From positions 2,232,001 to 2,296,000 of the forward strand of contig NZ_CP146614.1 of NCBI RefSeq assembly GCF_037094685.1: a DNA stretch of 64,000 nt, written 5' to 3'. A model generated the notes under the pieces. The model was not told the DNA's origin. It was given only the letters and a program-made list of their open reading frames with translations, and did not search any database. How positions within the stretch are numbered: the first letter of the stretch is position 1; each line of letters starts with the position of its first letter. Shown here one piece after another: positions 46,069 to 55,557 of this stretch. Source of the stretch: Massilia sp. METH4. Lineage in GTDB: Bacteria; Pseudomonadota; Gammaproteobacteria; Burkholderiales; Burkholderiaceae_D. A program made the translations under genes and the position numbers.

Positions 46069-47199
46069 ATGGAAGAAGCGCTTGCTCCCTATGCCGCACA
46101 CTCGGACAAGGGGCGCGGGCGCCGCTATGCCGAGACGGCGCATGCGTCGCGCAGCCAGTTCCAGCGCGACCGCGACCGCATCATCCACTCGACCGCGTTC
46201 CGCCGGCTCGAATACAAGACCCAGGTGTTCCTGAACCACGAGGGCGACCTGTTCCGCACGCGCCTGACGCACAGCCTGGAAGTGGCCCAGGTGGGCCGCT
46301 CGCTGGCGCGCAACCTGCGCCTGAACGAAGACCTGGTGGAAGCGATCGCGCTGGCGCACGACCTGGGCCACACGCCCTTCGGCCACGTGGGGCAGGACGT
46401 GCTGAACGAATGCATGAAGGACCACGGCGGCTTCGAGCACAACCTGCAAAGCCTGCGCGTGGTCGACCACCTGGAGGAGCAGTACGGCGCCTTCGACGGC
46501 CTGAACCTGATGTTCGAGACGCGCGAAGGCATCCTCAAGCACTGTTCCGTCACCAATGCCCGCCAGCTGGGCGAGGTGGCGCAGCGCTTCCTCGACAAGA
46601 CGCAGCCTTCGCTGGAAGCCCAGCTGACGAACCTCGCCGACGAGATCGCCTACAACAGCCACGACATCGACGACGGCCTGCGCTCCGGCCTGATCACGAT
46701 CCCGCAACTGGAGCAGGTCGATTTCTTCGGCCGGCTGTGGCGCGAGGTGCAGGACAAGTACCCGGGCCTGACGGGCCGGCGCGCCATCTATGAAACCTTG
46801 CGCCGCCTGATCACGGCGCTGGCCGACGACCTGATCGTCACCTCGCTCGAACGCATCGCCGACGCGCACCCGCAAAGCATCGACGACGTGCGCGCCGCGC
46901 CTCCCCTGATCCGCTTTTCGGACCCGATGCGCAAGGATGCCACCGAACTGAAGCGCTTCCTGCGCGAGAACCTGTACCGCCACTACAAGGTAAACCGCAT
47001 GCGCTTGAAGGCCAGCCGCATGGTGCGCGAACTGTACGACGCGTTCACGGCCGACCCGCAACTGCTGCCGCCGGATTACCGCGAGCCTTCGGGCGATGCG
47101 ACGAAGCAGGCGCGGCGCATTGCCGACTACATTGCCGGCATGACGGACCGGTATGCGATCCATGTGCACCGGAAACTGTATTCCTTGGAGGAACTCTGA
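46069..47199 (+). CDS. dgt: Deoxyguanosinetriphosphate triphosphohydrolase (dGTPase family)
   Basis: An HD-domain enzyme that removes triphosphate from dNTPs. The 376-residue product has the N-terminal signature [24 protein letters not shown] and the metal-binding histidines and aspartate in [10 protein letters not shown] and [13 protein letters not shown]. It belongs to the short dGTPase-like subfamily. The ATG at 46069 lies 2 nt after aroKB, so the two are coupled; it commonly follows aroB in betaproteobacteria. Confidence 0.94.
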   Translation: MEEALAPYAAHSDKGRGRRYAETAHASRSQFQRDRDRIIHSTAFRRLEYKTQVFLNHEGDLFRTRLTHSLEVAQVGRSLARNLRLNEDLVEAIALAHDLGHTPFGHVGQDVLNECMKDHGGFEHNLQSLRVVDHLEEQYGAFDGLNLMFETREGILKHCSVTNARQLGEVAQRFLDKTQPSLEAQLTNLADEIAYNSHDIDDGLRSGLITIPQLEQVDFFGRLWREVQDKYPGLTGRRAIYETLRRLITALADDLIVTSLERIADAHPQSIDDVRAAPPLIRFSDPMRKDATELKRFLRENLYRHYKVNRMRLKASRMVRELYDAFTADPQLLPPDYREPSGDATKQARRIADYIAGMTDRYAIHVHRKLYSLEEL

Positions 47200-47279
47200 C
47201 AGAGATCGGGCTCATGCGCCGATTCGCTTGACCTTTCGGCCCGGATGGACAACGCTGAGAGACGCACACGGAGACGATC

Positions 47280-47561
47280 ATGAACGAGGAAACTGTCATG
47301 GAAGAAAGTTCCAGCGCTTCTTACTGCGGCAGCGCCAACGGCACCGAACGCCGCTTCGCTGCGGTCGAGCGCGAGGTGGCGGTAATCGGGTCGAACTACG
47401 CCACGAAGGAAGATCTCGTCAAGCTGGAATCGCGCGTGCAGGATCGCCTGTCGCGCATCGAAAATACCATGTCGCTCATCGAGAACCGTTTGATCCGCTG
47501 GTATTTCGGCACGTCGGTCGCCCTCGTCGCACTGGTGTTCTCGATCGGCAAGCTCATGTGA
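47280..47561 (+). CDS. Small coiled-coil membrane-anchored protein
   Basis: The 93-residue product has an N-terminal variable part, a heptad-rich segment (about 24-68, with YATKEDLVKLESRVQDRLSR) and a C-terminal membrane helix (about 72-92, WYFGTSVALVALVFSIGKLM). The YATKEDL-type motif followed by a tail anchor is seen in small uncharacterised bacterial coiled-coil proteins. A good ribosome binding site, GGAGA, lies 5-6 nt before the ATG. Its last five codons begin a degenerate tandem repeat. The function is unknown. Confidence 0.72.
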   Translation: MNEETVMEESSSASYCGSANGTERRFAAVEREVAVIGSNYATKEDLVKLESRVQDRLSRIENTMSLIENRLIRWYFGTSVALVALVFSIGKLM

Positions 47562-47810
47562 TATCGCGTGGCCCCGCCGGTGGCGCCGCCGCCGCGCGCC
47601 ATCAGCGCATCGTCGCCGTTGGGACATCCATGCTCGGCAAGCTCATGTAATGTCGCGCAGCCCCGCCGGTGGCGCCGTCGCCTTAAACCATCAGCATCTT
47701 CGACGTCGGAACATCCTTGCTCCGCAAGCTCGTGTGATATCGCGCAACTCCGCCGGTGCCGCCGTCGCGGTGCACCATCGGCACATCCTCCCCGTCAGAA
47801 CAGCCTTGCC
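47546..47810. repeat. Three degenerate tandem copies of an 87-89 bp unit
   Basis: Copies start at 47546, 47635 and 47722, each beginning (C/G)GCAAGCTC(A/G)TGT(A/G)AT and containing CTCCGCCGGTG or CCCCGCCGGTG about 27 bases in. Copy 1 includes the last codons and stop of the small coiled-coil gene, copy 2 repeats the same GKLM-stop text, and copy 3 runs into the 3' end of mutY. The copies differ at many positions, so the duplication is old. Confidence 0.75.
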
Positions 47811-48916
47811 TGCGCGCTTGTTCCCGGCATGTCTCCTCCCAGCAATTCCACCAGCAGTTTCTTCACCGGCGCCGGCAGCGCCGCGTCCGCGATCTTCTCC
47901 CTGTCCAGCCACACGTAGCGGCCGTCCGCCGCCAGCGGCGCGCGCTGCGCCAGGGTCACGAGTACCGGAACGATCTGCAGGCGGTAATGCGTGAACACGT
48001 GTGTGACCCTGTTCAGGCGTTCCTGCGATTCGGGCACGCCGAACGGCAGCAGGGCAGCCGCCACCATATCGCCATCCACCTGCGGATGGTCTTCATCGTC
48101 CATCGCCACATGCCCGTTCACCTCCGGCAGCGACAGCAACCCGCCCCAGATGCCCGCGCCGGGGCGCTGCTCCAGCAGCACTTGCCCGCCGTGCGCCACC
48201 AGCAGCATGGTGGCGTGCTTTTCCGGCGTGGCCTTCTTCGGCTTGCGCACCGGCAGTTCCTTCGTGCGGCCGGTCGCGTAAGCCACGCAGCGCGCCTGCA
48301 TGGGGCAGCGCGCGCAATCCGGGCTGCTGCGCGTGCACAGCGTGGCCCCCATGTCCATCAGGCCCTGCGTGTACGACTCGATGCCCTGGGCGGGCAGCAG
48401 GGCCTCGGCGCGGCGCCACATCGCTTCCTCGGTCCTGCGCTCGCCCGGATACGTGTCGATGCCGAACACGCGGGCGAACACGCGCTTGACGTTGCCGTCC
48501 ATGATCGCGGCTCGCGCGCCGCCGGAAAAGGCGGCGATCGCCGCGGCCGTCGAGCGCCCGATGCCGGGCAGCTCGGCCAGCAGTGCCGGGTCGCTGGGGA
48601 ACACGCCGCCATATTCGGCGACCACGTGCTGTGCGCACTTGTGCAGATTGCGCGCCCGCGTGTAATAACCGAGGCCGCTCCATTGCGCCATCACGTCCTC
48701 GACGGGGGCCCCGGCCAGGTCGTGCACCGTGGGAAAACGCTCCAGGAAGCGCGCGTAATAGCCGAGCACTGCCGCCACCTGGGTCTGCTGCAACATGATT
48801 TCGGAAAGCCAGATGCGGTAGGCATCGCGGGTGTTTTGCCACGGCAGCGTGTGGCGGCCGTGCTGCTGCTGCCACGCGATCAGCGCGGCGGAAAAAGTAG
48901 GGTCTTCGTACTGCAC
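47795..48916 (-). CDS. mutY: Adenine DNA glycosylase MutY
   Basis: Removes adenine mispaired with 8-oxoguanine. The 373-residue product has the helix-hairpin-helix LPGIGRSTAAAI, the catalytic Asp in AIMDGNVKRVFAR and the 4Fe-4S cluster motif C-x6-C-x2-C-x5-C (CTRSSPDC...CPMQARC). A C-terminal NUDIX-like domain recognises 8-oxoG. The start is GTG at 48916 (MQYEDPTF). It is the last gene of a probable mutM, dynamin-like, mutY operon (13-nt gap). Confidence 0.95.
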   Translation of the reverse strand: MQYEDPTFSAALIAWQQQHGRHTLPWQNTRDAYRIWLSEIMLQQTQVAAVLGYYARFLERFPTVHDLAGAPVEDVMAQWSGLGYYTRARNLHKCAQHVVAEYGGVFPSDPALLAELPGIGRSTAAAIAAFSGGARAAIMDGNVKRVFARVFGIDTYPGERRTEEAMWRRAEALLPAQGIESYTQGLMDMGATLCTRSSPDCARCPMQARCVAYATGRTKELPVRKPKKATPEKHATMLLVAHGGQVLLEQRPGAGIWGGLLSLPEVNGHVAMDDEDHPQVDGDMVAAALLPFGVPESQERLNRVTHVFTHYRLQIVPVLVTLAQRAPLAADGRYVWLDREKIADAALPAPVKKLLVELLGGDMPGTSAQARLF

Positions 48917-48929
48917 AATGCGCTTTCTG

Positions 48930-50849
48930 TCATGCGGTTGCGGCCGGGTCCGTATCGATCGCGGCGGCGATGGCGCCGGCCAGCGCGGCCAGGGTTTCCT
49001 TGCGCCGTTCGAGCTCCGCCTGCATGCGCTCGAAGGCGGCGATCTTGTGTTCCAGCGTGTCGGCCGCGTCGTGGATGCGCTGGATCGATGCCTGCCGCCC
49101 CTTCAGCTGTTCGCGGTGCTGGCGGATCTGCGCCTCCAGCGGCGCCATGATCACCTTCAGCCAGCCCTCGCATTCCGCGTTGGCCGCCTTGAAGCAGCGC
49201 TTGATCTGCGAGGCAATGGTATCGAAGAAGCGCTCCATCAGCACGGTCCGGGTGGTGGTCAGCAGCGCGGTGGCGCCGAACTGCTTCTGGTAGATGGCTT
49301 CGATATCCGATATCTGGGCGCGGTACTTGGCCAGCGTGAAAAGCGGCGGCGCGGCCAGTGCCACGCCGTGTTCGGCGGCGAACTGGCGGTACACGGCATC
49401 CATCATGGCGCGGATCTCGGCGGCCTTGCGGTCCGACTCCTCCAGTTCCGCCTGCACGCTGTCGAAGAACACGCGCACGGCTTCGCGCAGCCCGGCGGAC
49501 CAGTGGCTGCGCGCCATCGATTCGCGCACCGTCACCACGTGATCGCGCAGCACGTCCATGCCCAGCGTGCCGTACAGCTCCGTCGACAGCCGGGTGAACG
49601 CGGTACGCGCCGCCTGCATGCGGAACAGGCTGGCGTCGAATTCCTTCTTCTCGGCTTCCACGCGGCGGGCCATGTGGGCGATCACGTTCTGGTTCTTGCC
49701 GCGCAGGCTGTTCAGCTCGTGCAACTGCTCGGCGATGCCGCGCTGCCTGGCCGCCAGCATGGCGCCCTGCGCGCCGTTCAGGGCGCCGAGGTCCTCGGCC
49801 AGGCGGCGCCGCACGATATCCATCTTGGCGGGAATCAGCTCGTCGAACAGCGCCTGTTCCAGGCGCGCGATGCGGCTGCGTTCGGCCAGCGCCGCATCGC
49901 CGGTGATCTTGGCCACCAGCGCCTTGTGGGCGGACACCGGAAACACCTGCCGCGCATCCACGGCCAGCAGCTGCGCCGCATGCGCGCACTGGCGGGCGAT
50001 CTCGTCGTCCACTTCGGTTTCGGCGCGCAGCGGGTCCCACATGCCGTCGATCTTGTTCAGCACCACCATGCGCCCGGCGCCCGCGCCGATGTGCTCGCGC
50101 CAGACTTCGATATCGCTTTTCGTGACGCCGGTGTCCGCGGCCAGGATGAACAGCACCGCCTGCGCGCTCGGGATCAGGTTCAGCGTCAGCTCCGGCTCGG
50201 TGCCGATCGCGTTCAGGCCGGGCGTATCCAGGATCACGAGGCCCTGCTTCAGCAGCGGGTGGGGGAAATTGATGATCGCATGGCGCCAGCGCGAGATTTC
50301 CACCATGCCCTCGTCGGTCACCGTGGCGGCCAGGTTCGGATCGGCCGGATCGTACAGCCCGTAGCGGCGCGCCTCCTCCACCGGCACGGCGCGCGTCTGG
50401 CTTACCTGGCGGAAGGCCTCGTGCATGTCCGCTGCCACGTCCACGTTCAGAGGCAGCACGGTCCAGGCGCGCGGGTCATCGCGGTAGTCGCTGGTGGACA
50501 GGTTGGCGGCCCGCGTTTCGATCGGCAGCAGCCGGATCGACGGCGGCAGGGCCGGGTCGTACAGCAGCTCGGTGGGGCACATGGTCGTACGGCCCGCCGC
50601 CGACGGCAGGATGCGCTGGCCGTAGTCGGCAAAGAAGATCGCGTTGATCAGCTCGGATTTGCCGCGCGAGAACTCGGCCACGAAGGCAACCGACAGCTTG
50701 TCGCTGGCCAGCCGCGCCAGCGTGCGTTCGATGCGCTGGGCCGTGGCGCCGTCCAGCAATTCGGCCGCCTGGGCGCCGTCGCGGTAGGCGCGCAGCGCCG
50801 CGGCCACGCCCTGGCGCCAGGCACTGTACTGTTCGAGGTCGCGCTTCAT
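48930..50849 (-). CDS. Dynamin-like GTPase
   Basis: A 639-residue large GTPase. The G1 loop is AEFSRGKS (58-65, Ala in place of the usual first Gly), G3 is DTPG in VILDTPGLN and G4 is NKID in VVLNKIDG. Long helical, coiled-coil regions follow (about 370-470 and 560-625, with RMQAELERRKETLAALAG). The family remodels membranes or acts in envelope or stress maintenance in bacteria. It sits between the oxidative DNA-repair genes mutM (4-nt gap) and mutY (13-nt gap), so it is cotranscribed with them. Why is unknown. Confidence 0.88.
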   Translation of the reverse strand: MKRDLEQYSAWRQGVAAALRAYRDGAQAAELLDGATAQRIERTLARLASDKLSVAFVAEFSRGKSELINAIFFADYGQRILPSAAGRTTMCPTELLYDPALPPSIRLLPIETRAANLSTSDYRDDPRAWTVLPLNVDVAADMHEAFRQVSQTRAVPVEEARRYGLYDPADPNLAATVTDEGMVEISRWRHAIINFPHPLLKQGLVILDTPGLNAIGTEPELTLNLIPSAQAVLFILAADTGVTKSDIEVWREHIGAGAGRMVVLNKIDGMWDPLRAETEVDDEIARQCAHAAQLLAVDARQVFPVSAHKALVAKITGDAALAERSRIARLEQALFDELIPAKMDIVRRRLAEDLGALNGAQGAMLAARQRGIAEQLHELNSLRGKNQNVIAHMARRVEAEKKEFDASLFRMQAARTAFTRLSTELYGTLGMDVLRDHVVTVRESMARSHWSAGLREAVRVFFDSVQAELEESDRKAAEIRAMMDAVYRQFAAEHGVALAAPPLFTLAKYRAQISDIEAIYQKQFGATALLTTTRTVLMERFFDTIASQIKRCFKAANAECEGWLKVIMAPLEAQIRQHREQLKGRQASIQRIHDAADTLEHKIAAFERMQAELERRKETLAALAGAIAAAIDTDPAATA

Positions 50850-50853
50850 GGCT

Positions 50854-51687
50854 TCACTTTTGACAATTCACACAGTAGAAGGTGGAACGCTGCCCCTGCT
50901 TGATCTGCCGGATGGGCGCCCCGCACACGCGGCACGGCAGGCCGGCGCGGTCGTACACGAAATACGATTGCTGGAAGTAGCCCGACTGCCCGTTCACGGC
51001 AATGAAGTCGCGCAGCGTGCTGCCGCCCTGCACGATGGCCTCGGCCAGCACGTCGCGGATCGCCTGCGCCAGCTTGTCGTAGCGCGCGCGGCCGATGCGG
51101 CCGGCCGGCGTCTTGGGATTGATCCCGGCGCGGAACAGGCTTTCGGAACAATAGATATTGCCCACGCCGACCACGATATCGCCCGCCAATAGCGCCGCCT
51201 TCACGGCCACGCTGCGCCCGCGCGTCTTCCGGTACAGCAGTTCGCCCGTGAATTCCGGGCCGAGCGGTTCCACGCCCAGGCCGCGCAGCAGCATGTGCGA
51301 ATCGAGCTCGCCTTCCTCCTTCGGGTGCCACAGCACGGCGCCGAAGCGGCGCGGGTCGGTCATGCGCAAGACCTGCTGCCCTTGCGGGCCTTCCACCACG
51401 ATATCGATGTGATCGTGCTTCTGTGCCGGCACCCCGGGCGGCAGCACGCGCAGGTGCCCGCTCATGCCCAGGTGGATGATCAGCGTGCCATGGTCGAATT
51501 CCACCAGCAGGTACTTGCCGCGCCGGCCCGTGGCCGCCACCGTGCGGTCGGCCAGGATCTGCGGCAGGGCGGCAGGGAAGGGCCAGCGCAGGCCGGCGCG
51601 GCGCAGCACGACATCGCGCACGGCGCGGCCTTCGAGATGGGGCGCGACACCGCGCCGGGTGACTTCGACTTCCGGTAATTCTGGCAT
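50854..51687 (-). CDS. mutM: Formamidopyrimidine-DNA glycosylase MutM (Fpg)
   Basis: Excises 8-oxoguanine and formamidopyrimidines from DNA. The 277-residue product starts with the catalytic MPELPEVEV (Pro2 and Glu3), has the [16 protein letters not shown] helix-two-turn-helix region and ends with a zinc finger (CRVCGAP ... FYCVNCQK, four Cys). It is the first gene of the mutM, dynamin-like, mutY operon and divergent from the TPR lipoprotein gene. Confidence 0.96.
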   Translation of the reverse strand: MPELPEVEVTRRGVAPHLEGRAVRDVVLRRAGLRWPFPAALPQILADRTVAATGRRGKYLLVEFDHGTLIIHLGMSGHLRVLPPGVPAQKHDHIDIVVEGPQGQQVLRMTDPRRFGAVLWHPKEEGELDSHMLLRGLGVEPLGPEFTGELLYRKTRGRSVAVKAALLAGDIVVGVGNIYCSESLFRAGINPKTPAGRIGRARYDKLAQAIRDVLAEAIVQGGSTLRDFIAVNGQSGYFQQSYFVYDRAGLPCRVCGAPIRQIKQGQRSTFYCVNCQK

Positions 51688-51800
51688 AGGGTGCGAATGG
51701 GGTGATGCTGATTGAGTGATGCTCCGTTACACCTGCGCTTCGGACGGCGACCTGCGCAGGCCATGGCTTGGGCGTAGAATCAGGGTTTGACCCAACCTGG

Positions 51801-53612
51801 ATGCACGCCTTGAAATACGCACTCGCCATTGTAACCCTCTCGGCCCTGCTGTCCGCGTGCGCTGTTGCGCCACCAAAACAGGGGGAGGGTGATACGGCTG
51901 CGCCGTTCGCAGCGCCCTCCACCGATGCGGAAGCGGCCGGCGAGCCCGGTGCCGACGCCATCGCGGCCACCTTGCAGCACGAGGAAAAGCTGCCCGCCGT
52001 CGAACTGACGAGCGACCTGTTCTACAAGATCACGAAGGCCGAGCTGGATTTCAAGCGCGGCCAGTGGCAAAGCGCCTACGTGTCGATGATGGTGCTGGCG
52101 CAGCAGACGCGCGACCCGCGCCTGGCGCGCCGGTCGGCCGAGATGGCCCTGGCGGCCAAGCAGGGCAACGAGGCGCTGGCGGCGATCCGCCTGTGGCGCG
52201 AGCTGGCGCCCGATTCCGACGAGGCGGTGCAGTACTTCCTGGGCTTTTCCGTGCTGGGCGACGACCTGACCGAGTCCGAGCAGGTGTTTGCCCAGCGCCT
52301 GAACGGCGCGCCGGCCGAGGCGCGCGGCCTGGTGATGTTCCAGATGCAGCAGTACCTGCTGCGGGCGAAGGACAAGGCCGCGGCGTTCGCGCTGATGGAG
52401 CGGGTGCTCAAACCCTATAACACCATGATGGAAAGCCACTTGGTGCTGGCGCAGGCGGCCTACGCGGCCGACAACCGCGACCGCGCGCTGGCCGAGGCGC
52501 GCCGTGCGCTGGAACTGAAACCCGATTCCGAGCTGGCCGTGCTCACCCTGGCACAGGTGCTGGGCGATGGCGACGCGGCCAGCCAGCTGTTCGCCGGCTT
52601 CCTGAAGAAGAACCCCGGCGCGCGCGAAGTGCGTTCCGCGTATGCGCGCCTGTCGGTCGAGCAGAAGCGCTACGACGTGGCGCGCGCCCAGTTCGAACAG
52701 ATGCTCAAGGATGAGCCGGACAATCCCGGCACCCTGTACGCGCTGGGCATCATGTCGATCCAGGCCGGCGACCAGAACGGCGCGGAAACCTACCTGCGCC
52801 GCTTCGTGGCCGTTCTGGGCGAGTCCGACGACCCCGAGCGCGACCCGTCGAAAGGCTTGATGCTGCTGGCCCAGATCGCCGAGGAGCGGGGCGATTTCGA
52901 CGGCGCGCTGGCCTGGCTGGACAAGGTGAGCGCCGACGAGCCGCGGTTGTACATGACCTCGCGCCTGAAGCGCGCCCACCTGGTGGCGAAGAAGGGCGAC
53001 CTGGAACGGGCGCGTACGATGCTGCACGAGATCGCCGCCGTCGACCCCGCCGAACAGGCCGAGGTGGTACAGACCGAAGGCCAGCTGCTGCGCGACGCCG
53101 GCCGCGGTGCCGAAGCCTACACGCTGCTGGCCGATGCCGTGCAACGCTTCCCGGACAGCCCCGACCTGCTGTACGACTTCGCGCTGGCCGCGGAAAAGCA
53201 GAACAAGCCGGAGGAAATGGAGGCGGCGCTGCGCAAGGTGATGGCGGCGGTGCCGGACAATCACCACGCCTACAATGCGCTCGGCTACTCGCTGGCCGAG
53301 CGCGGCGTGCGCCTCGACGAAGCCTATGCGTTGATCGACAAGGCGCTGAAGATGGCGCCGAATGATCCGTACATCATGGATTCGATGGGTTGGGTACAGT
53401 TCCGCCTGGGGCGCCTCGACGAAGCGGAAGCGACGCTTCGCAAGGCCTATGGGCTACGTAACGATGCCGAGATCGCCGTGCACCTGGGCGAGGTGCTGTG
53501 GCAGCGCGGCAAGCGCGACGAGGCCTTGACGCTGTGGCGCGAAGCGCGCGCCAAGGACCCGAAAAGCGACGTGCTGCGCGATACGCTGGCACGCCTGAAC
53601 GCCAGTCTGTAA
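51801..53612 (+). CDS. TPR-repeat lipoprotein
   Basis: The 603-residue product has a lipoprotein signal with lipobox LLSAC (Cys20), then tetratricopeptide repeats over most of its length (clear near HLVLAQAAYAADNRDRALAEARRAL and PYIMDSMGWVQFRLGRLDEAEATL). It is probably an envelope scaffold or assembly factor. It directly precedes lolB and ispE, a conserved betaproteobacterial order. The ATG at 51801 is chosen because the lipoprotein signal starts there. The exact role is not known. Confidence 0.88.
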   Translation: MHALKYALAIVTLSALLSACAVAPPKQGEGDTAAPFAAPSTDAEAAGEPGADAIAATLQHEEKLPAVELTSDLFYKITKAELDFKRGQWQSAYVSMMVLAQQTRDPRLARRSAEMALAAKQGNEALAAIRLWRELAPDSDEAVQYFLGFSVLGDDLTESEQVFAQRLNGAPAEARGLVMFQMQQYLLRAKDKAAAFALMERVLKPYNTMMESHLVLAQAAYAADNRDRALAEARRALELKPDSELAVLTLAQVLGDGDAASQLFAGFLKKNPGAREVRSAYARLSVEQKRYDVARAQFEQMLKDEPDNPGTLYALGIMSIQAGDQNGAETYLRRFVAVLGESDDPERDPSKGLMLLAQIAEERGDFDGALAWLDKVSADEPRLYMTSRLKRAHLVAKKGDLERARTMLHEIAAVDPAEQAEVVQTEGQLLRDAGRGAEAYTLLADAVQRFPDSPDLLYDFALAAEKQNKPEEMEAALRKVMAAVPDNHHAYNALGYSLAERGVRLDEAYALIDKALKMAPNDPYIMDSMGWVQFRLGRLDEAEATLRKAYGLRNDAEIAVHLGEVLWQRGKRDEALTLWREARAKDPKSDVLRDTLARLNASL

Positions 53613-53749
53613 GGTTCGTATCGGCCTAAAGCTCGTATCGACCTGCAAGGCTCGTATAAACCTGCAAGGCTCGTATAAACCTGCAAGGCTCGTATAAACC
53701 TGCAAGGCTCGTCTATCAATCCATAAGGCTCGTATCATCCAAGGCTCGC
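53611..53749 (+). repeat. Tandem repeat of a 19-bp AAGGCTCGTAT unit before lolB
   Basis: About eight copies of a unit starting AAGGCTCGTAT or a near variant fill the whole TPR-lolB spacer. Three central copies (53647-53703) are identical 19-mers, and the flanking ones are shorter or degenerate. The last copy (AAGGCTCGC) ends at the lolB ATG and supplies an AAGG ribosome binding site, so each copy carries a Shine-Dalgarno-like core. Confidence 0.85.
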
Positions 53750-54361
53750 ATGACCGTAAAAAACCTGATCGCCACGCTCGTGGCCACCGCGTGTGCCGCG
53801 CTGCTGGCCGGCTGCGCCACCACTTCCCCGACGCCGGGCTCCACCGCCACCGTCGCGCCCTATGCCGACACGGCGGAATTCGCCGGCCGCCTGTCCGTCA
53901 ACTACCTGCGCTCCGGCAAGCAGGAATCAATCTCCGGCAAGTTCACCTGGCGCCAGCTCGCCGGGCGTACCGACGTGGCGCTGATCTCGCCGCTGGGCCA
54001 GACGATCGCCACGATCGCCGTCACGCCGGGCGAAGCCACGCTGAAGGAGGGCACGAACCCGCCGCGCAGCGCGGCCGATGTCGACACGCTGTCCGCGCAG
54101 GTGCTGGGCTGGCCGCTGCCCGTGTCCGGCCTGCGCGACTGGCTGCAGGGTTATGCCGTGGGGGCTGATGGCAAGCGTTTCGCCGCCAGCCCGGCGCAGC
54201 CGAAAGTGACCACGCGCGATGGCTGGGCGCTGGAATTCGTGGCGTGGCAGGACGGCGTCACGCCGCCGAAGCCGCGCCGCATCAACGCCAGCCGCGGTCC
54301 CGGCGGCGATATCGAGAACATCGACCTGCGCATCGCGATCGACGAGGCGGCCGCGCAATGA
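53750..54361 (+). CDS. lolB: Outer-membrane lipoprotein receptor LolB
   Basis: Accepts lipoproteins from LolA and inserts them into the outer membrane. The 203-residue product has the lipobox LLAGC (Cys22), [10 protein letters not shown] and [10 protein letters not shown] in the barrel, and [15 protein letters not shown], the typical LolB segment. It overlaps ispE by 4 nt (ATGA). Translation starts within a tandem-repeat array. Confidence 0.93.
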   Translation: MTVKNLIATLVATACAALLAGCATTSPTPGSTATVAPYADTAEFAGRLSVNYLRSGKQESISGKFTWRQLAGRTDVALISPLGQTIATIAVTPGEATLKEGTNPPRSAADVDTLSAQVLGWPLPVSGLRDWLQGYAVGADGKRFAASPAQPKVTTRDGWALEFVAWQDGVTPPKPRRINASRGPGGDIENIDLRIAIDEAAAQ

Positions 54362-55245
54362 ACAGCCTGATGAACTGCCCGGCGCCCGCGAAGCTGAACC
54401 TGTTCCTGCACGTGACGGGGCGGCGCCCCGATGGCTACCACCTGCTGCAGACGGCCTTCGTGCTGGTCGACCGCTGCGATACGCTGGACTTCACGCTGCG
54501 CGCCGACGAGCGCATCGTCCGCGTGACGGACGTGCCCGGCGTGCCGGAAGAGCAGGACCTCGTCATCCGCGCCGCCCGCCTGCTCCAGCAGGAAGTGGCG
54601 CGCCGCCAGGGCACGCTGCCGCCGGGCGTGGACATCGCCCTGCACAAGGTGCTGCCCATGGGCGGCGGGCTGGGCGGCGGCTCGTCCGATGCGGCCACCA
54701 CGCTCATCGCCTTGAACCGCCTGTGGCATGCCGGGCTGTCGAAGCAGGAGCTGATGGACCTGGGCCTGCCGCTGGGCGCGGACATCCCGTTCTTCATCTT
54801 CGGCGAGACCGCCTTCGCCGAAGGCGTGGGCGAGGCGCTGCAAGCCGTGGACGCGCCCGATTGCTGGTACGTCGTCATCGAACCGGGCGTGCGGGTGCCG
54901 ACTGCGCACATTTTTACATCGGAACATTTGACAAGGAACACAGCCGCAGTCATAATCTCGGACTTTTCCAGGCACTACGCGGTTCAGAGCAGTGAATTGC
55001 GGCAGTTCGGGAAAAACGATTTGCAACAAGTGGCCACCCGCTTGTTCCCGCCGGTAGCACAGGCGGTCGAATGGCTGGGGGCTTACGGCGATGCCAGGAT
55101 GACTGGCTCCGGTGCATGCGTGTTCTGCGCGTTTCACAGCGAAGAACAAGCCGATGCGGTACTGGCCGAGTTGAACCGGCAAGTACCAGCCACCTGGAAG
55201 GGGTGGAAAGCAAAGGCGCTGCGCAAGCACCCGCTGGCGGCGTAA
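54358..55245 (+). CDS. ispE: 4-diphosphocytidyl-2-C-methyl-D-erythritol kinase
   Basis: The GHMP kinase of the MEP isoprenoid pathway, phosphorylating CDP-ME. The 295-residue product has the conserved start [22 protein letters not shown], the ATP-binding [15 protein letters not shown] and the C-terminal MTGSGACVF. It is translationally coupled to lolB and upstream of tRNA-Gln and prs, the conserved order. Confidence 0.96.
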   Translation: MNSLMNCPAPAKLNLFLHVTGRRPDGYHLLQTAFVLVDRCDTLDFTLRADERIVRVTDVPGVPEEQDLVIRAARLLQQEVARRQGTLPPGVDIALHKVLPMGGGLGGGSSDAATTLIALNRLWHAGLSKQELMDLGLPLGADIPFFIFGETAFAEGVGEALQAVDAPDCWYVVIEPGVRVPTAHIFTSEHLTRNTAAVIISDFSRHYAVQSSELRQFGKNDLQQVATRLFPPVAQAVEWLGAYGDARMTGSGACVFCAFHSEEQADAVLAELNRQVPATWKGWKAKALRKHPLAA

Positions 55246-55277
55246 TCCACGCTGAAAGTTGCGAAGCGTAAAAAGAT

Positions 55278-55306
55278 TTGGCGTTACGTCGTTTTGCTAG
55301 TATAAT
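55278..55306 (+). promoter_or_regulatory. Sigma-70-type promoter for tRNA-Gln
   Basis: TTGGCG (-35, 55278-55283) and a perfect TATAAT (-10, 55301-55306) are separated by 17 bp. The predicted start near 55313 is about 30 nt upstream of the mature tRNA. Confidence 0.8.
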
Positions 55307-55341
55307 GCTCGCCATCTGACGGAACGCAGTCAGTCAAGTGT

Positions 55342-55418
55342 AGGGGAATCGCCAAGCTGGTTAAGGCACCGGATTTTGATTCCGGCATACCAAGGTTCGA
55401 ATCCTTGTTCCCCTGCCA
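55342..55418 (+). tRNA. tRNA-Gln (anticodon TTG)
   Basis: A cloverleaf is seen: acceptor AGGGGAA with TTCCCCT, D stem GCC/GGC, anticodon stem CCGGA/TCCGG with loop TTTTGAT (anticodon TTG, decoding CAA), and T stem CAAGG/CCTTG with TTCGAAT. The 3' CCA is encoded. A strong promoter lies upstream. Confidence 0.96.
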
Positions 55419-55467
55419 CCAATTCCTCGGGTCTGTCGATGCGGGAAGCTCCAGACCGAAGAAAAAG

Positions 55468-55497
55468 AAAACGCCCCTGCTCAGCCGGGGCGTTTTT
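55468..55497 (+). terminator. Terminator between tRNA-Gln and prs
   Basis: AAAACGCCCC (55468-55477) pairs with GGGGCGTTTT (55487-55496) around a 9-nt loop and ends in a T-run. It ends the tRNA transcript, so prs is probably read through or has its own promoter close by. Confidence 0.85.
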
Positions 55498-55557
55498 ATT
55501 CCGACACCGGATTTTCCGGTGGTATTTCAAGTCAAAGCTTACCTTCCTGGGACTCCC

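Noticed and set aside
53611..53749. Plasmid- or phage-type iterons
   Set aside because: No replication or integration gene is nearby, and the repeats end exactly at the lolB start, so a translation-related or slippage origin is more likely.
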